DNA of 60,656 bases from Lachnospiraceae bacterium (GCA_014804445.1 JAAUZU010000003.1:1-60656); one strand, 5' to 3'; counted from the stretch's first letter, positions 16,393-26,275 are shown. Notes: generated by a model from the sequence alone, not told the origin. A program made the numbers and translations.

Positions 16393-16421
16393 GCATTAAC
16401 AAAATAGAGAGGAAAAATAAA

Positions 16422-17453
16422 ATGGCAAAAGTAATTACGATGGGTGAAATCATGCTGAGATTGTCCACCCCGAACAATGAAAAGTTTATTCAGGCAGATG
16501 AGTTTGATGTGTGCTACGGCGGCGGGGAAGCTAATGTAGCGGTATCTCTGGCAAACTACGGACATGATGCCGAGTTTGTGACGGCGGTTCCCGACAATGA
16601 AATCGGCGAGTGCGCGGTTGCTGCTCTGAGAAAGTACAATGTAGGAACAAAGCACATTGCAAAATGCGGCGAGAGACTTGGCATCTATTTCCTGGAGTCC
16701 GGCTCTTCCATGAGACCTTCCAAGGTAGTGTATGACAGGGCACATTCCTCCATTTCCACTGCAACAGAGGCAGATTTTGACTTTGACGCTATTTTTGAGG
16801 GCGCTGACTGGTTCCACTTTACAGGCATCACACCGGCAGTATCCGACGCAGCAGCGGAACTGACTGAAAAAGCGTTGATTGCGGCAAAGAAGCATGGCGT
16901 AAAGGTTTCCGTTGACTTAAACTTCCGCAAGAAACTGTGGTCTTCTGAAAAAGCGCAGAAGGTTATGACAAACCTGATGAAGTATGTTGACGTGTGCATC
17001 GGCAATGAAGAGGATGCAGAGCTGGTACTTGGCTTTAAGCCCGGTGAGACGGATGTAACCAGCGGTGAACTGGAGCTTGCAGGCTACAAGTCCATTTTTG
17101 AGCAGATGGTAGAGAAATTTGGATTTGAATACTGTGTATCCTCCCTGCGTGTGAGCCACTCGGCTTCCGACAATGGCTGGTCTGCATGTATTTATTCCAA
17201 AGAAACCAAGGAATTCTATCATTCCAAGGAATACAGCATACACCCCATTGTGGACCGTGTAGGCGGCGGCGACTCCTTTGCAGGCGGCGTTATCTGCGGC
17301 CTTCTGGATGGCAAGGACTTTAAGGCTGCGCTGGAATTCGGTGTTGCGGCTTCCGCACTGAAGCATACCATTCCCGGCGACTTCAATCTGGTTTCCAGAA
17401 AGGAAGTAGAGACACTGGCTGGCGGCGATGCTTCCGGACGTGTACAGAGATAA
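16422..17453 (+). CDS. kdgK: 2-keto-3-deoxygluconate kinase (PfkB family)
   Basis: A 343-residue ribokinase/PfkB kinase that phosphorylates KDG to KDPG, the substrate of the aldolase just upstream. The GG sugar-binding block is CYGGGEANVAVSLA, and the catalytic Asp with anion hole is VGGGDSFAGG near residue 280. The last gene of the uronate operon; a strong terminator follows 28 bases later. AGAGAGGAAAAA before the ATG is the ribosome site. Confidence 0.94.
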   Translation: MAKVITMGEIMLRLSTPNNEKFIQADEFDVCYGGGEANVAVSLANYGHDAEFVTAVPDNEIGECAVAALRKYNVGTKHIAKCGERLGIYFLESGSSMRPSKVVYDRAHSSISTATEADFDFDAIFEGADWFHFTGITPAVSDAAAELTEKALIAAKKHGVKVSVDLNFRKKLWSSEKAQKVMTNLMKYVDVCIGNEEDAELVLGFKPGETDVTSGELELAGYKSIFEQMVEKFGFEYCVSSLRVSHSASDNGWSACIYSKETKEFYHSKEYSIHPIVDRVGGGDSFAGGVICGLLDGKDFKAALEFGVAASALKHTIPGDFNLVSRKEVETLAGGDASGRVQR

Positions 17454-17482
17454 TGGTCAGAGAGTAAAAGAAATAAATGAAA

Positions 17483-17530
17483 AACTGCTGTTTCACAGGC
17501 GAAAAGCTTCTGTGGAACAGCAGTTTTTTT
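17483..17530 (+). terminator. terminator of the uronate operon
   Basis: AACTGCTGTTTCACAG pairs with CTGTGGAACAGCAGTT around a short loop, followed by eight T. Confidence 0.9.
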
Positions 17531-17537
17531 CATGCTT

Positions 17538-18641
17538 TTATTTTGATGTCTCACTTTTGTGTACCATGACACAGTTTTTCCCATTTCGTTTGGCCTGATA
17601 CAGCGCACTGTCCGCTTCCTCAAAGAAAGCGCTGGCACTTTCGCGGGGGCGGTCATAGACGGCCGCGCCGAGGCTTAAGGTAAAATGTGCGTCGCCAAGG
17701 GAAGTCCGGAAGGTAAAGGCGGCGAAGTCCGCGCGTATTTTTTCGGCGATAACCTCCGGCTTGTCGTGGGGAAGCAGCATGGAAAATTCTTCTCCGCCGT
17801 AGCGTGCGCTAAAGCCTTCTTTTTTGCTGTTTTCTACAAAGAGCTGTCCTACCTTTTGAATCACCTCATCGCCAAAGGCATGTCCGTAAGTATCGTTCAC
17901 TTTTTTAAAATTATCGATATCGGCAATAATAACGGAGAAAGGATGCTGCTCTTTCTCAAACTCTTTTTGGTAATATTCCAATTCTTCATAAAAGGCTTCA
18001 TGGTTGTAGAGGTGCGTCAGAGAGTCCCGTCGGGAGCGCTCTTCGTTTATGACAACATCCTGATTGACCTTTTCAAGAATAACATAGGTGACAATCGTTC
18101 CGCCGATAAAGATGCAAATTTCTATAAAAGGGCTGAACGATGTCTGCGGCAGCATATAGGGCGTATTCGGTACAAAGTAAAATTGATCCGCTATGTACAG
18201 CAGTATCACAAGAACCGCCTGCAGCAGCGTCATAAGATGGTCACGGTAAAGCGGCGTCAGCATCATGGGAAGAAGCAGCATGGCGGGGAGCATACCGACG
18301 CTGGTGTGCACGCATACGGTAATCCCTGCAAACAGACTGATGAGGAGGATGGTGTAGATGGAAACCACCCGCCGGCTGTGTGACTGAAAAAGCCGCGTAA
18401 AGGCAAGCTCAAAGCCGACAAGCACTAAAAGTTCAAGTCCGCTGGGCCTTACAATAAACAAATAAAAATAGTAAGATTTGCTGCACTCCGGTGTAGGACT
18501 GTAAAACAAAAATAAGAGCAGTTCTACAAGCAGAGTGAGCAGCCATATTTTCCAAAACAGTGAAAAGATAGTCCGGTTCCATTCTTCCCATTGTTTCTCA
18601 TTTAAAGTTCGATTGCTCTTGGTGTTTTTCAGAAGAGCCAT
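17538..18641 (-). CDS. membrane diguanylate cyclase (GGDEF)
   Basis: A 367-residue protein. The first ~200 residues hold about six hydrophobic membrane segments with no recognised sensor fold; residues ~205-360 are a GGDEF domain with ADIDNFKKVND and the active-site loop ARYGGEEF. It should make cyclic di-GMP. The RxxD inhibitory site normally five residues before the loop is absent, so feedback inhibition is unlikely. AGGAGGTC precedes the start. It reads convergently with kdgK and divergently from the TetR operon. Confidence 0.92.
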   Translation of the reverse strand: MALLKNTKSNRTLNEKQWEEWNRTIFSLFWKIWLLTLLVELLLFLFYSPTPECSKSYYFYLFIVRPSGLELLVLVGFELAFTRLFQSHSRRVVSIYTILLISLFAGITVCVHTSVGMLPAMLLLPMMLTPLYRDHLMTLLQAVLVILLYIADQFYFVPNTPYMLPQTSFSPFIEICIFIGGTIVTYVILEKVNQDVVINEERSRRDSLTHLYNHEAFYEELEYYQKEFEKEQHPFSVIIADIDNFKKVNDTYGHAFGDEVIQKVGQLFVENSKKEGFSARYGGEEFSMLLPHDKPEVIAEKIRADFAAFTFRTSLGDAHFTLSLGAAVYDRPRESASAFFEEADSALYQAKRNGKNCVMVHKSETSK

Positions 18642-18697
18642 GATTTGACCTCCTTGCGATTACTCCCTGAAAAAAGTATACAGCGGTTTTGCTTTTT

Positions 18698-18727
18698 TGT
18701 ATAGTGTTTTGCAACCTGACGAATCAA
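18698..18727 (-). promoter_or_regulatory. possible promoter of the diguanylate cyclase gene
   Basis: On the minus strand TTGATT (18727-18722) and TATACA (18703-18698) are separated by 18 bp, about 57 bases before the start codon. Confidence 0.4.
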
Positions 18728-18752
18728 TTTTGGTAGAAATAGATAAAAAGAG

Positions 18753-18837
18753 GAAACTCTTTTTGTGAAAATAGTTTCTTGTATAAAATTTAGAACAATG
18801 ATACAATGAAGGAAACTAAAAACAAAAAGCGGGTTTC
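18753..18837 (+). promoter_or_regulatory. TetR operon promoter flanked by twin 26-bp operators
   Basis: TTGTAT (18779-18784) and TACAAT (18802-18807) with a 17-bp spacer form the promoter. Two dyads of equal design flank it: GAAACT-N14-AGTTTC (18753-18778), ending at the base before the -35, and GAAACT-N14-GGTTTC (18812-18837), a few bases after the -10. Both extend to AGGAAACT...GTTTCTT. This is the arrangement expected for autoregulation by the TetR protein encoded next. Confidence 0.75.
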
Positions 18838-18860
18838 TTTGGCTGGCGGAGTGGAGACAT

Positions 18861-19421
18861 ATGGGGCAAAGGGAAGAGATATTAGAAGGAACTTTACAGG
18901 TGTTTAATCAAAAAGGGCTGAAGTTTACCATGGATGACGTGGCAAAAATTCTGCAGATGAGCAAAAAAACGATTTATACGGTGTTCCATGACAAAGAAGA
19001 GTTGTTTCTTGCCATGGTAGACTATCTGTTTGATTATATTAAGGAAAGTGAACAGCAGGTGCTGGAAGATAAAGAGCTGTCCACACTTGAAAAAATCAGA
19101 AAAATTTTGGGTGTTATGCCGGAGGGATATAAAGATGTTGATTTCAGACAGCTCTATCTGTTAAAGGATAAGTATCCAACCATTTACAGACAGGTGGAAC
19201 TGCGGCTGGAGACGGGATGGGAGTCAACCATTGCGCTGATTGAGCAGGGAATTGCAGAAGGGGTGGTGCGGCCGATTCAGATTCCGATTCTAAAGTTGAT
19301 GTTAGAGGCGGCGCTGGAGCAGTTTTTCCAGCGGGATATCCTGATTCAGCATCAGATTTCTTATCAACAGGCGCTTGATGAAGTGGTGACAATATTGATA
19401 GATGGTATCAAGGTACATTAA
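18861..19421 (+). CDS. TetR/AcrR-family regulator
   Basis: A 186-residue repressor-type protein. Residues 5-50 are the TetR HTH (ILEGTLQVFNQKGLKFTMDDVAK, then MSKKTIYTVFHDKEELF); the rest is an all-helical ligand domain of usual size. It probably binds the twin dyads around its own promoter and controls the whole downstream unit, since the next gene begins 9 bases after its stop. The ligand is unknown; a metabolite of the imported galactoside or lipid is a guess. Confidence 0.9.
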   Translation: MGQREEILEGTLQVFNQKGLKFTMDDVAKILQMSKKTIYTVFHDKEELFLAMVDYLFDYIKESEQQVLEDKELSTLEKIRKILGVMPEGYKDVDFRQLYLLKDKYPTIYRQVELRLETGWESTIALIEQGIAEGVVRPIQIPILKLMLEAALEQFFQRDILIQHQISYQQALDEVVTILIDGIKVH

Positions 19422-19430
19422 GGAGGTCTT

Positions 19431-20888
19431 ATGGAAAAACAGTTGCACTTGAAAAAAACAAATCTGGTGGCAGTGATTGCCCATTCCAGCAATGTGGTTC
19501 TGCTTACGGCATTTACCTTTGTAGAGGCATGGCAGCGGGGAGAGTCCTTGATTCGGGCTTTTATCCTGCTGGCAATCGGTCTGGCGCCGGTCATTGCGGA
19601 GGTCATCGCTTTTTGCAGGAATCGGGATACGGGAGCAATCAAGCACCTGCTTGGTATCGGATACGCGGTTTTCTACACATACGCCATATTGACGGCGCAA
19701 AACCAGATGGTGTTTGTGTTTGTCATTCCGATGATTCTGATGGTGGTTATGTTCAATGACCAGAAGTACATTATCATGGTAAATACAGGTGTGATTATTC
19801 TGAACCTGATTGTCGTGATTGGCGGCTTTTATACGGGGAAATTCGGATTTACTACAGTAAATGCGGGGCTGCTGCAGCTTGCTTCCATTGTCATGGTGGC
19901 GATAAACTCCTTTCTCGCGGCAAGGATGCTCGGACAGAACAATGCGCAGCAGATAAGCAATATAGAAGAGGCGCAGAAGGAGACGGAAAAGCTGCTTGCA
20001 GATATTTCAAAGATTTCAGAGCAGATGAAGGCAGGTATAGCGGAAATCAACACGGGGCTTGACGATCTGCTGACAATATCCGAGGTTACGGAACGGGCGA
20101 TGGGCGAAGTTTCGCACGGCGCGACGGACACGGCGGAGGCGGTTGCACAACAGCTTCATCAGACAGAGGCAATACAGGAAAAAGTGGAACATGTGAGCGC
20201 TGAGGCAGAGGGCATAGCGGAAAACATGAAGCAGACCGCACAGGCGATTATGGAGGGCAGCAAAAATGTGGATGTTCTTGCTGCATGTACAGAAGCCTCT
20301 GTGCGCAACGGTGAGGAAGTGACTGGCAAGCTGAAGAGCCTTGATGCTTATATGGAGGAAATGCAGACCATCGTAGGACTTATCGGCGGCATTACCTCGC
20401 GCACAAGCCTTCTCGCGCTGAATGCAAGCATAGAAGCGGCGCGTGCGGGAGAAGCCGGCAGAGGATTCTCTGTTGTGGCAACGGAAATTTCCAGTATGGC
20501 GACGCAGACGCAGGAGGCGACCGGCAACATCAACGGGCTTATCGGCAATGTGTCTGCTGCAATTCGGGAAGTTGTGCAGGTTATTTACAATATGATAGAC
20601 GGGATTAACGACGGCAAGGCGTCCACGGAGCAGACCGTGAAGAGCTTTGACCTGATTCAGAAGAGTTCGGGAGAAATAAGCGCCAGCATAGAAAGACTTC
20701 ACGAGAGCGTGGAGGAACTGAAAAATGCCAACAGGATGATTGTGGATTCCATTCAGACCATTTCTGCAATTTCCGAAGAGGTGACTGCCCGTTCGGGAGA
20801 GACCATGGAGGCGGAGACGCGCAACATGAAGGCGCTGCGGGATATCAAGATACAGATGCAGGAGCTCCTTTCCATTACAAAAAAGTAG
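19431..20888 (+). CDS. methyl-accepting chemotaxis protein
   Basis: A 485-residue chemoreceptor. The first ~165 residues are a multi-pass membrane region (about six segments) with no large extracellular domain. Residues 180-485 are a helical signalling domain with the hairpin tip IGGITSRTSLLALNASIEAARAGEAGRGF that contacts CheA/CheW. No HAMP domain is clear. AGGAGGTC precedes the ATG. A chemoreceptor within a sugar-use operon suggests that it senses the same nutrient, perhaps through a membrane ligand or redox signal. Confidence 0.92.
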   Translation: MEKQLHLKKTNLVAVIAHSSNVVLLTAFTFVEAWQRGESLIRAFILLAIGLAPVIAEVIAFCRNRDTGAIKHLLGIGYAVFYTYAILTAQNQMVFVFVIPMILMVVMFNDQKYIIMVNTGVIILNLIVVIGGFYTGKFGFTTVNAGLLQLASIVMVAINSFLAARMLGQNNAQQISNIEEAQKETEKLLADISKISEQMKAGIAEINTGLDDLLTISEVTERAMGEVSHGATDTAEAVAQQLHQTEAIQEKVEHVSAEAEGIAENMKQTAQAIMEGSKNVDVLAACTEASVRNGEEVTGKLKSLDAYMEEMQTIVGLIGGITSRTSLLALNASIEAARAGEAGRGFSVVATEISSMATQTQEATGNINGLIGNVSAAIREVVQVIYNMIDGINDGKASTEQTVKSFDLIQKSSGEISASIERLHESVEELKNANRMIVDSIQTISAISEEVTARSGETMEAETRNMKALRDIKIQMQELLSITKK

Positions 20889-20906
20889 CATAACATGGAG
20901 GAAACG

Positions 20907-23354
20907 ATGTCGGAACGAATTTATTTAAACAATGACTGGAAATTTGCCGAGCAGTTTGACATGGAGATGACAAAGCCCCATTATGCGGACGACGGGATGC
21001 AGAAGGTAAGGCTTCCCCACACCTGCAAAGAGCTGCCGTTCCATTATTTTGACGAACAAATTTATCAGATGGTATGCGGTTACCGGAAGGTGCTTTTCAT
21101 TGCAGAAGAGTGGCGTGGGAAAGTGATAACCCTTACGTTTACGGGAGCGGCTCACGAGAGCGAGGTGTTTTTGAACGGGGAAAAAATAGGCGAGCACCAC
21201 TGTGGCTATACGGCCTTTTCCATGGATATCAGCGAGCATGTAAAATTCGGAGAGGACAATGTACTGGCTGTCAGGCTGAACACCGGAGAGGACAGCAATA
21301 TTCCTCCCTTCGGGTATGTGGTGGACTACATGACCTACGGCGGCATCTACCGCGATGTGTATCTGGAAGTCAAGAATCCCAGCCATCTGGAAGACGTATT
21401 TTTATGGTCGGAGGTTTCCTTAAAACAGCCGAAGGCAAGACTTCACGCACAGGTGAAGCTTGCGGGTAAGAAAGCTTCCCATTCCCTGCGCCAGTACATC
21501 AGGAAAAAGGGGGAAGAGGAGTACCGCCTTTTGGGCGAACAGAAAGTGATAAAGGCAGGAACGGAGGGCTCTGCCGAAGAGGCGCAAAAAGAGGAGCAAC
21601 TGTGCTTTACAGCCGACGATGTGGAACTTTGGGACATCAACAATCCGGTTTTGTATGAGATAAAGACGCAGCTTCTTTCCGAAGAAGAAGTGGAAGATGA
21701 AAAGGTGATTACGTTTGGTTTCCGCAGAGCCGTATTTTTGCGGAGTGGATTTTACTTAAACGGTAAAAGGGTGCGGCTTCGGGGATTGAACCGGCACCAG
21801 AGCTATCCATACGTGGGATATGCCATGCCAAAGTCCATACAGAGGATGGATGCGGACATTCTGAAAAAGGAGTTGGGACTGAATGCAGTCAGAACTTCCC
21901 ATTACCCCCAGTCCCATGATTTTCTGGATCGCTGTGACGAACTGGGACTTCTGGTGTTTACGGAGATCCCGGGCTGGCAGCACATCGGGGATGAAGCTTG
22001 GAAGGAACAGGCGGTACGCAATGTAGAGGATATGGTCAAGCAGTACAGGAACCATGCTTCCATCATTCTGTGGGGTGTGCGCATCAACGAATCCGGAGAC
22101 GACGATGCCTTTTACCTGCGGACAAACGAGGCGGCGCACCGATTGGACCCCACAAGACAGACCGGCGGCGTCAGGGCGCATAAAAAAAGCTCCCTGCTGG
22201 AAGATGTCTATACCTACAATGATTTTTCCCATGATGGGAAACATAAGGGATGTGAGAGTAAAAAGGCAGTTACCTCCGATATGGAAAAGCCCTATCTTAT
22301 CAGCGAATATAACGGACATATGTATCCGACCAAGGCGTTTGACTGGGAGGAACACAGGGCACAACACGCCATCCGACACGCAAATGTGCTGAATCAGGTG
22401 GCGTTAGAGCCGGACATTGCGGGCAGTTTTGGCTGGTGTATGGCGGATTACAACACGCATAAGGACTTTGGAAGCGGGGACAGAATCTGCTATCACGGCG
22501 TGATGGATATGTTCCGCAATCCCAAGCTGGCGGCAGACATTTATGCCTGTCAGCAGGAAGAGGATCCCGTGCTTTCCCTGACTTCTTCCATGGATATCGG
22601 TGAACACCCCGGCTGCAACAGGGGCGATACCTGGATACTGACCAATGCTGACAGCGTCAGGATGTATAAAAACGACAGGTTTATCAAGGAATACCGAAAG
22701 GAAGATTCTCCTTACAAGGGATTAAAGCACGGTCCCCTTCTGATTGATGATTTTATCGGGGATGCGATAGAGAAAAATGAAGCTTTCAAGCCGGCGCAGG
22801 CAAAGGGAATCAAGGATGCCTTAAACCTTACGGCAAGGTACGGGCTTTCCAACCTGCCGAAATCCGTCTACCTGACGGCAGTGAAAATGCTTACGATATA
22901 TCATATGAAGCCGACGCAGGCGGTGGAGCTTTACAACAAGTACATCGGGGACTGGGGCGGCGCTTCCACGGTATACCGGTTTGAGGCCGTAAAGGACGGG
23001 AAGGTGGTAAAAACCATGGTGAAGGAACCGTCAAAGGAAGTAAAGCTGTGGGCGCAGGCGGACCATCAGACGCTTTTAGAGGAGCACGCCTACGATGTGG
23101 CGGCAGTGCGGATACGGGTGCTTGACGAAAATGACAATCTGCTGAGTTTCTTCTCGGAACCGGTGGTTTTGCGCACGGAGGGACCTATAGAACTGATTGG
23201 CGGCGAAATCATTTCCTTAAAGGGCGGCATGGCCGGCACCTATGTCAAAACCACAGGCGAAGCTGGAGAAGCGGCAATTATCATAACAAATGCGCAGGCA
23301 GGAGAAATAAGACTGGCATTTTCCGTGCAGGTAAGAGAAAGGAAGGAGAAATAG
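20907..23354 (+). CDS. GH2 beta-galactosidase
   Basis: An 815-residue GH2 enzyme with sugar-binding, immunoglobulin-like and TIM-barrel domains in order. The acid/base Glu is in INESGDDDAF near residue 394 and the nucleophile Glu in LISEYNGH near 466. GH2 includes beta-galactosidases, glucuronidases and mannosidases; beta-galactosidase is preferred from the context of an alpha-galactosidase and a MelB-type symporter. No signal peptide. GGAGG at 20897-20901 fits ATG 20907; ATG 20895 has no ribosome site and encodes that same GGAGG. Confidence 0.88.
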   Translation: MSERIYLNNDWKFAEQFDMEMTKPHYADDGMQKVRLPHTCKELPFHYFDEQIYQMVCGYRKVLFIAEEWRGKVITLTFTGAAHESEVFLNGEKIGEHHCGYTAFSMDISEHVKFGEDNVLAVRLNTGEDSNIPPFGYVVDYMTYGGIYRDVYLEVKNPSHLEDVFLWSEVSLKQPKARLHAQVKLAGKKASHSLRQYIRKKGEEEYRLLGEQKVIKAGTEGSAEEAQKEEQLCFTADDVELWDINNPVLYEIKTQLLSEEEVEDEKVITFGFRRAVFLRSGFYLNGKRVRLRGLNRHQSYPYVGYAMPKSIQRMDADILKKELGLNAVRTSHYPQSHDFLDRCDELGLLVFTEIPGWQHIGDEAWKEQAVRNVEDMVKQYRNHASIILWGVRINESGDDDAFYLRTNEAAHRLDPTRQTGGVRAHKKSSLLEDVYTYNDFSHDGKHKGCESKKAVTSDMEKPYLISEYNGHMYPTKAFDWEEHRAQHAIRHANVLNQVALEPDIAGSFGWCMADYNTHKDFGSGDRICYHGVMDMFRNPKLAADIYACQQEEDPVLSLTSSMDIGEHPGCNRGDTWILTNADSVRMYKNDRFIKEYRKEDSPYKGLKHGPLLIDDFIGDAIEKNEAFKPAQAKGIKDALNLTARYGLSNLPKSVYLTAVKMLTIYHMKPTQAVELYNKYIGDWGGASTVYRFEAVKDGKVVKTMVKEPSKEVKLWAQADHQTLLEEHAYDVAAVRIRVLDENDNLLSFFSEPVVLRTEGPIELIGGEIISLKGGMAGTYVKTTGEAGEAAIIITNAQAGEIRLAFSVQVRERKEK

Positions 23355-23357
23355 GTA

Positions 23358-24839
23358 ATGCAGGAGAAATCAAAGTATATTTTCGGAAACCCCATGACAG
23401 ACAAGGTATACCGCAAGGCGGTCAAGTCAAAAAAGAAGTATATAAAAAAATTCGGGGACGATACGGGAGTGAGTTATCCGGTATCCTTACAGAAAAATAC
23501 CCATATCGGCGACTCGCTCGGCGTGGTGGATGTGCTGCTTCCGCAGGAGGGTCAGAAGGCAGGCGGCGGCATGGAATTTGACAAGGAAAAAGGCATTATT
23601 GTGGGCAATATCCGCATGGGCTTTGGGCATTACCGCATTTCCATGGCAATCGCTTCCGCAGCCAAATCCATGGGCTATACGCCTTACTGGATGGACTTAA
23701 ATTCCTATAAACAGACCACCTGTACCAAGGTAATCAGCGCGCAGAACGATTTGTATTCCCTGGGTTCCAGACTCTCGGGAAAGAGCCGTCTTTTCAATAA
23801 ACTGGTGTGGGAGCCCATGAATTACGAGGGCTTCAGAAAGCTTTCCTACAATGCTTCCGACCAGAAGAACGCGGAGCTGATGGCGGCTGTCTACGGCAAT
23901 GTGCCGAAAGAGATTCCGGTGGTGGCAACCCATGTCTGGCCGGCACAGGCGGCAATCCACAGCGGCATGAAATACGTGGTAAACGCTATTCCCGATAACT
24001 GGCCCATGGCGCTTCACTTAGCGGAGGGAAGCCTTCATACGGTGCAGACGAAGTACGCTTATCAGGGCTACCGCATCTTAAACGGCATGCAGGGAAAGGA
24101 CGTCTTAAAGCCCATGCCGGAAGAGGATTTGGTATACACCGGACACTATATCGACCATGAGCTTGTTGCCAATATTGAGGCGGACTGCGAGGCAAGAATC
24201 CGAAGGAAAGAAAAGGGCGAGCCCATGCGTTTTCTGCTTACCATCGGAGGCGCGGGCGCGCAGAAGGAAATTTTTGCCGCCATTATCAAAAATCTGCTTC
24301 CTGCCATACAGGATAAGAAAGCGGCGCTCTATGTCAATGTGGGAGACTATCAGAACGTATGGAAGGAGCTGCTCTCAGAAATCCCTCAGATGCAGGAATT
24401 TGCAAAGGAGCATTTTAACGACTGGCAGGCGACGAGGCAGTTTGCGGAAGAAGCACTGACGGGCAGAGTGGAAGGAATCCACGGATTTTATCATGAAAAT
24501 ATTTTTGAGGCGGTTTACTGCACCAATCTCCTGATGAGAAGCTGTGATGTGCTGGTGACGAAGCCGAGCGAGCTGGCGTTTTATCCGGTGCCCAAGCTGT
24601 TCATCAAGAGAGTTGGAGGGCATGAGCAGTGGGGCGCTGTCCACTCGGCGGAAATCGGGGACGGAACCTTAGAGTGCCGCGATATCCCGCATACGCTGCA
24701 GATGACGGAACTGTTTATCAAGGAGCAGGGCATGTTACAGGATATGTGCGAGGCCATTGTGAAGAACAAGGCGGCAGGCATTTATGACGGCGCTTACAAA
24801 GTGGTGGAGCTTGCTTTTGCACGAAGGAACGGAAACTAA
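23358..24839 (+). CDS. GT-B-fold glycosyltransferase-like protein of unknown role
   Basis: A 493-residue soluble protein. NIRMGFGHYRISMAIA near residue 85 resembles the GxGH loop at the start of MurG/MGDG-synthase-type (GT28) enzymes, TIGGAGAQKE near 300 resembles the linker strand to the second Rossmann domain, and TKPSELAFYPVPKLF with GGHEQWGA near 400 resembles the nucleotide-sugar site of that group. So a GT-B fold is likely; donor and acceptor are unknown. It starts 3 bases after the beta-galactosidase stop and precedes a sugar symporter, so it is part of the galactoside unit. Not a standard sugar-use gene. Confidence 0.7.
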   Translation: MQEKSKYIFGNPMTDKVYRKAVKSKKKYIKKFGDDTGVSYPVSLQKNTHIGDSLGVVDVLLPQEGQKAGGGMEFDKEKGIIVGNIRMGFGHYRISMAIASAAKSMGYTPYWMDLNSYKQTTCTKVISAQNDLYSLGSRLSGKSRLFNKLVWEPMNYEGFRKLSYNASDQKNAELMAAVYGNVPKEIPVVATHVWPAQAAIHSGMKYVVNAIPDNWPMALHLAEGSLHTVQTKYAYQGYRILNGMQGKDVLKPMPEEDLVYTGHYIDHELVANIEADCEARIRRKEKGEPMRFLLTIGGAGAQKEIFAAIIKNLLPAIQDKKAALYVNVGDYQNVWKELLSEIPQMQEFAKEHFNDWQATRQFAEEALTGRVEGIHGFYHENIFEAVYCTNLLMRSCDVLVTKPSELAFYPVPKLFIKRVGGHEQWGAVHSAEIGDGTLECRDIPHTLQMTELFIKEQGMLQDMCEAIVKNKAAGIYDGAYKVVELAFARRNGN

Positions 24840-24884
24840 GGAGTATATAAAATAACACATAGACAAGAAAGGAAAGGTATTAAA

Positions 24885-26252
24885 ATGAAACTGTCATTAA
24901 AAGAAAAAATTTCTTATGGACTCGGCGCGGTGGGAAAGGATATGGTTTACATGCTTTCCGCCAGCTATATTCTGTATTACTACCAGGACATTTTAGGAGT
25001 GAGTGCCATCGCCATGGGTGTCATTCTGATGGTGGCGAGAGTATTCGATGCGTTCAATGACCCGATTATGGGTGTGATTGTAGCAAAGACAAAAACCCGC
25101 TGGGGCAAATTCAGACCATGGCTTTTGATTGGCACAGTTTTAAATGCATTCATTCTGTATTTCTTGTTTGCAGCGCCGCCTGCGCTGAACGGTAACGGGC
25201 TGATCGCTTATGCGGCGGCAACCTATATTCTCTGGGGCGTTACCTACACCATGATGGATATTCCTTTCTGGTCCATGATTCCGGCGTTTACGGAGGGCGG
25301 TAAGGAAAGGGAAGGACTGTCAACACTGGCGCGTTCCTGTGCAGGCGTCGGCTCTGCCCTGATTACCATCATTACCATGGCAAGCGTGGCATGGCTGGGA
25401 CAGGGAAATGAGCGCACGGGCTTTCAGTTGTTTGCCCTGATTGTCGCTGCACTCTTTATTGTATTTACCACCATTGCCTGCATCACTATCAAGGAAAAAT
25501 CGACAGTTGACGTGGATTCCCCTTCCGTGGGGCAGATGTTTAAGGCGCTTTTACAGAATGACCAGGCGATGATGGTGGTGCTCACCATCGTGTTGGTAAA
25601 CTGCTCCCTTTACATTACGTCAAACCTTGTTATCTACTTCTTTAAATATGATTTTGGCGGCGAGTCCTGGCTCAGCGCTTATACGCTGTTTAACACCTTT
25701 GGCGGCGGAATCCAGATTTTGTCCATGATGCTTTTCTTCCCGCTGCTGCGGAAAGTGTTAAGCGCCATTCAGGTCTTTTATGTCAGCTTTGCTATGGCGA
25801 TTGTCGGCTATATAGCGTTGCTGGTTGTGATATTTTCCAATATGTCCAACGTTTTCCTTCTGCTGATTCCGGCCTTCTTTATCTTTGTGGCATTTGGTAT
25901 GCTGACTGTACTGACAACGGTATTCCTTGCCAACACAGTGGATTACGGCGAGCTGAAAAATAAGCGGAGGGACGAGAGCGTTATCTTCTCCATGCAGACT
26001 TTTGTGGTAAAACTGGCTTCCGGCGTGGCTGCACTGATTGCCTCCATCTGCCTTGCTGTCTGCAACTTGAGCAGCGATACCACGGACACGGGAGTGGTGG
26101 AGGTTGCAGCAGGCTCATCGGTTCTTTGGCTCAGGCTTACCATGACGGTGATTCCCATTGTCGGTCTTTTGATAGCGGTGTTCTTGTTCCGTAAAAAATA
26201 TATCCTGACAGACGAAAAGTTAGCGGAAATCACAGAGCAGATTAAGAAATAA
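24885..26252 (+). CDS. GPH-family glycoside:cation symporter (MelB-like)
   Basis: A 455-residue twelve-helix transporter of the glycoside-pentoside-hexuronide family. The N-terminal SYGLGAVGKDMVYMLS and the cation/sugar motif with DAFNDPIMG, then KTRWGKFRPW, are typical of MelB relatives. It imports a glycoside with Na+ or H+. Its place between beta- and alpha-galactosidase genes suggests an alpha- or beta-galactoside as cargo. AGAAAGGAAAGG precedes the ATG. Confidence 0.93.
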   Translation: MKLSLKEKISYGLGAVGKDMVYMLSASYILYYYQDILGVSAIAMGVILMVARVFDAFNDPIMGVIVAKTKTRWGKFRPWLLIGTVLNAFILYFLFAAPPALNGNGLIAYAAATYILWGVTYTMMDIPFWSMIPAFTEGGKEREGLSTLARSCAGVGSALITIITMASVAWLGQGNERTGFQLFALIVAALFIVFTTIACITIKEKSTVDVDSPSVGQMFKALLQNDQAMMVVLTIVLVNCSLYITSNLVIYFFKYDFGGESWLSAYTLFNTFGGGIQILSMMLFFPLLRKVLSAIQVFYVSFAMAIVGYIALLVVIFSNMSNVFLLLIPAFFIFVAFGMLTVLTTVFLANTVDYGELKNKRRDESVIFSMQTFVVKLASGVAALIASICLAVCNLSSDTTDTGVVEVAAGSSVLWLRLTMTVIPIVGLLIAVFLFRKKYILTDEKLAEITEQIKK

Positions 26253-26275
26253 TGTCATCATAAGAAAGGGTTGCC

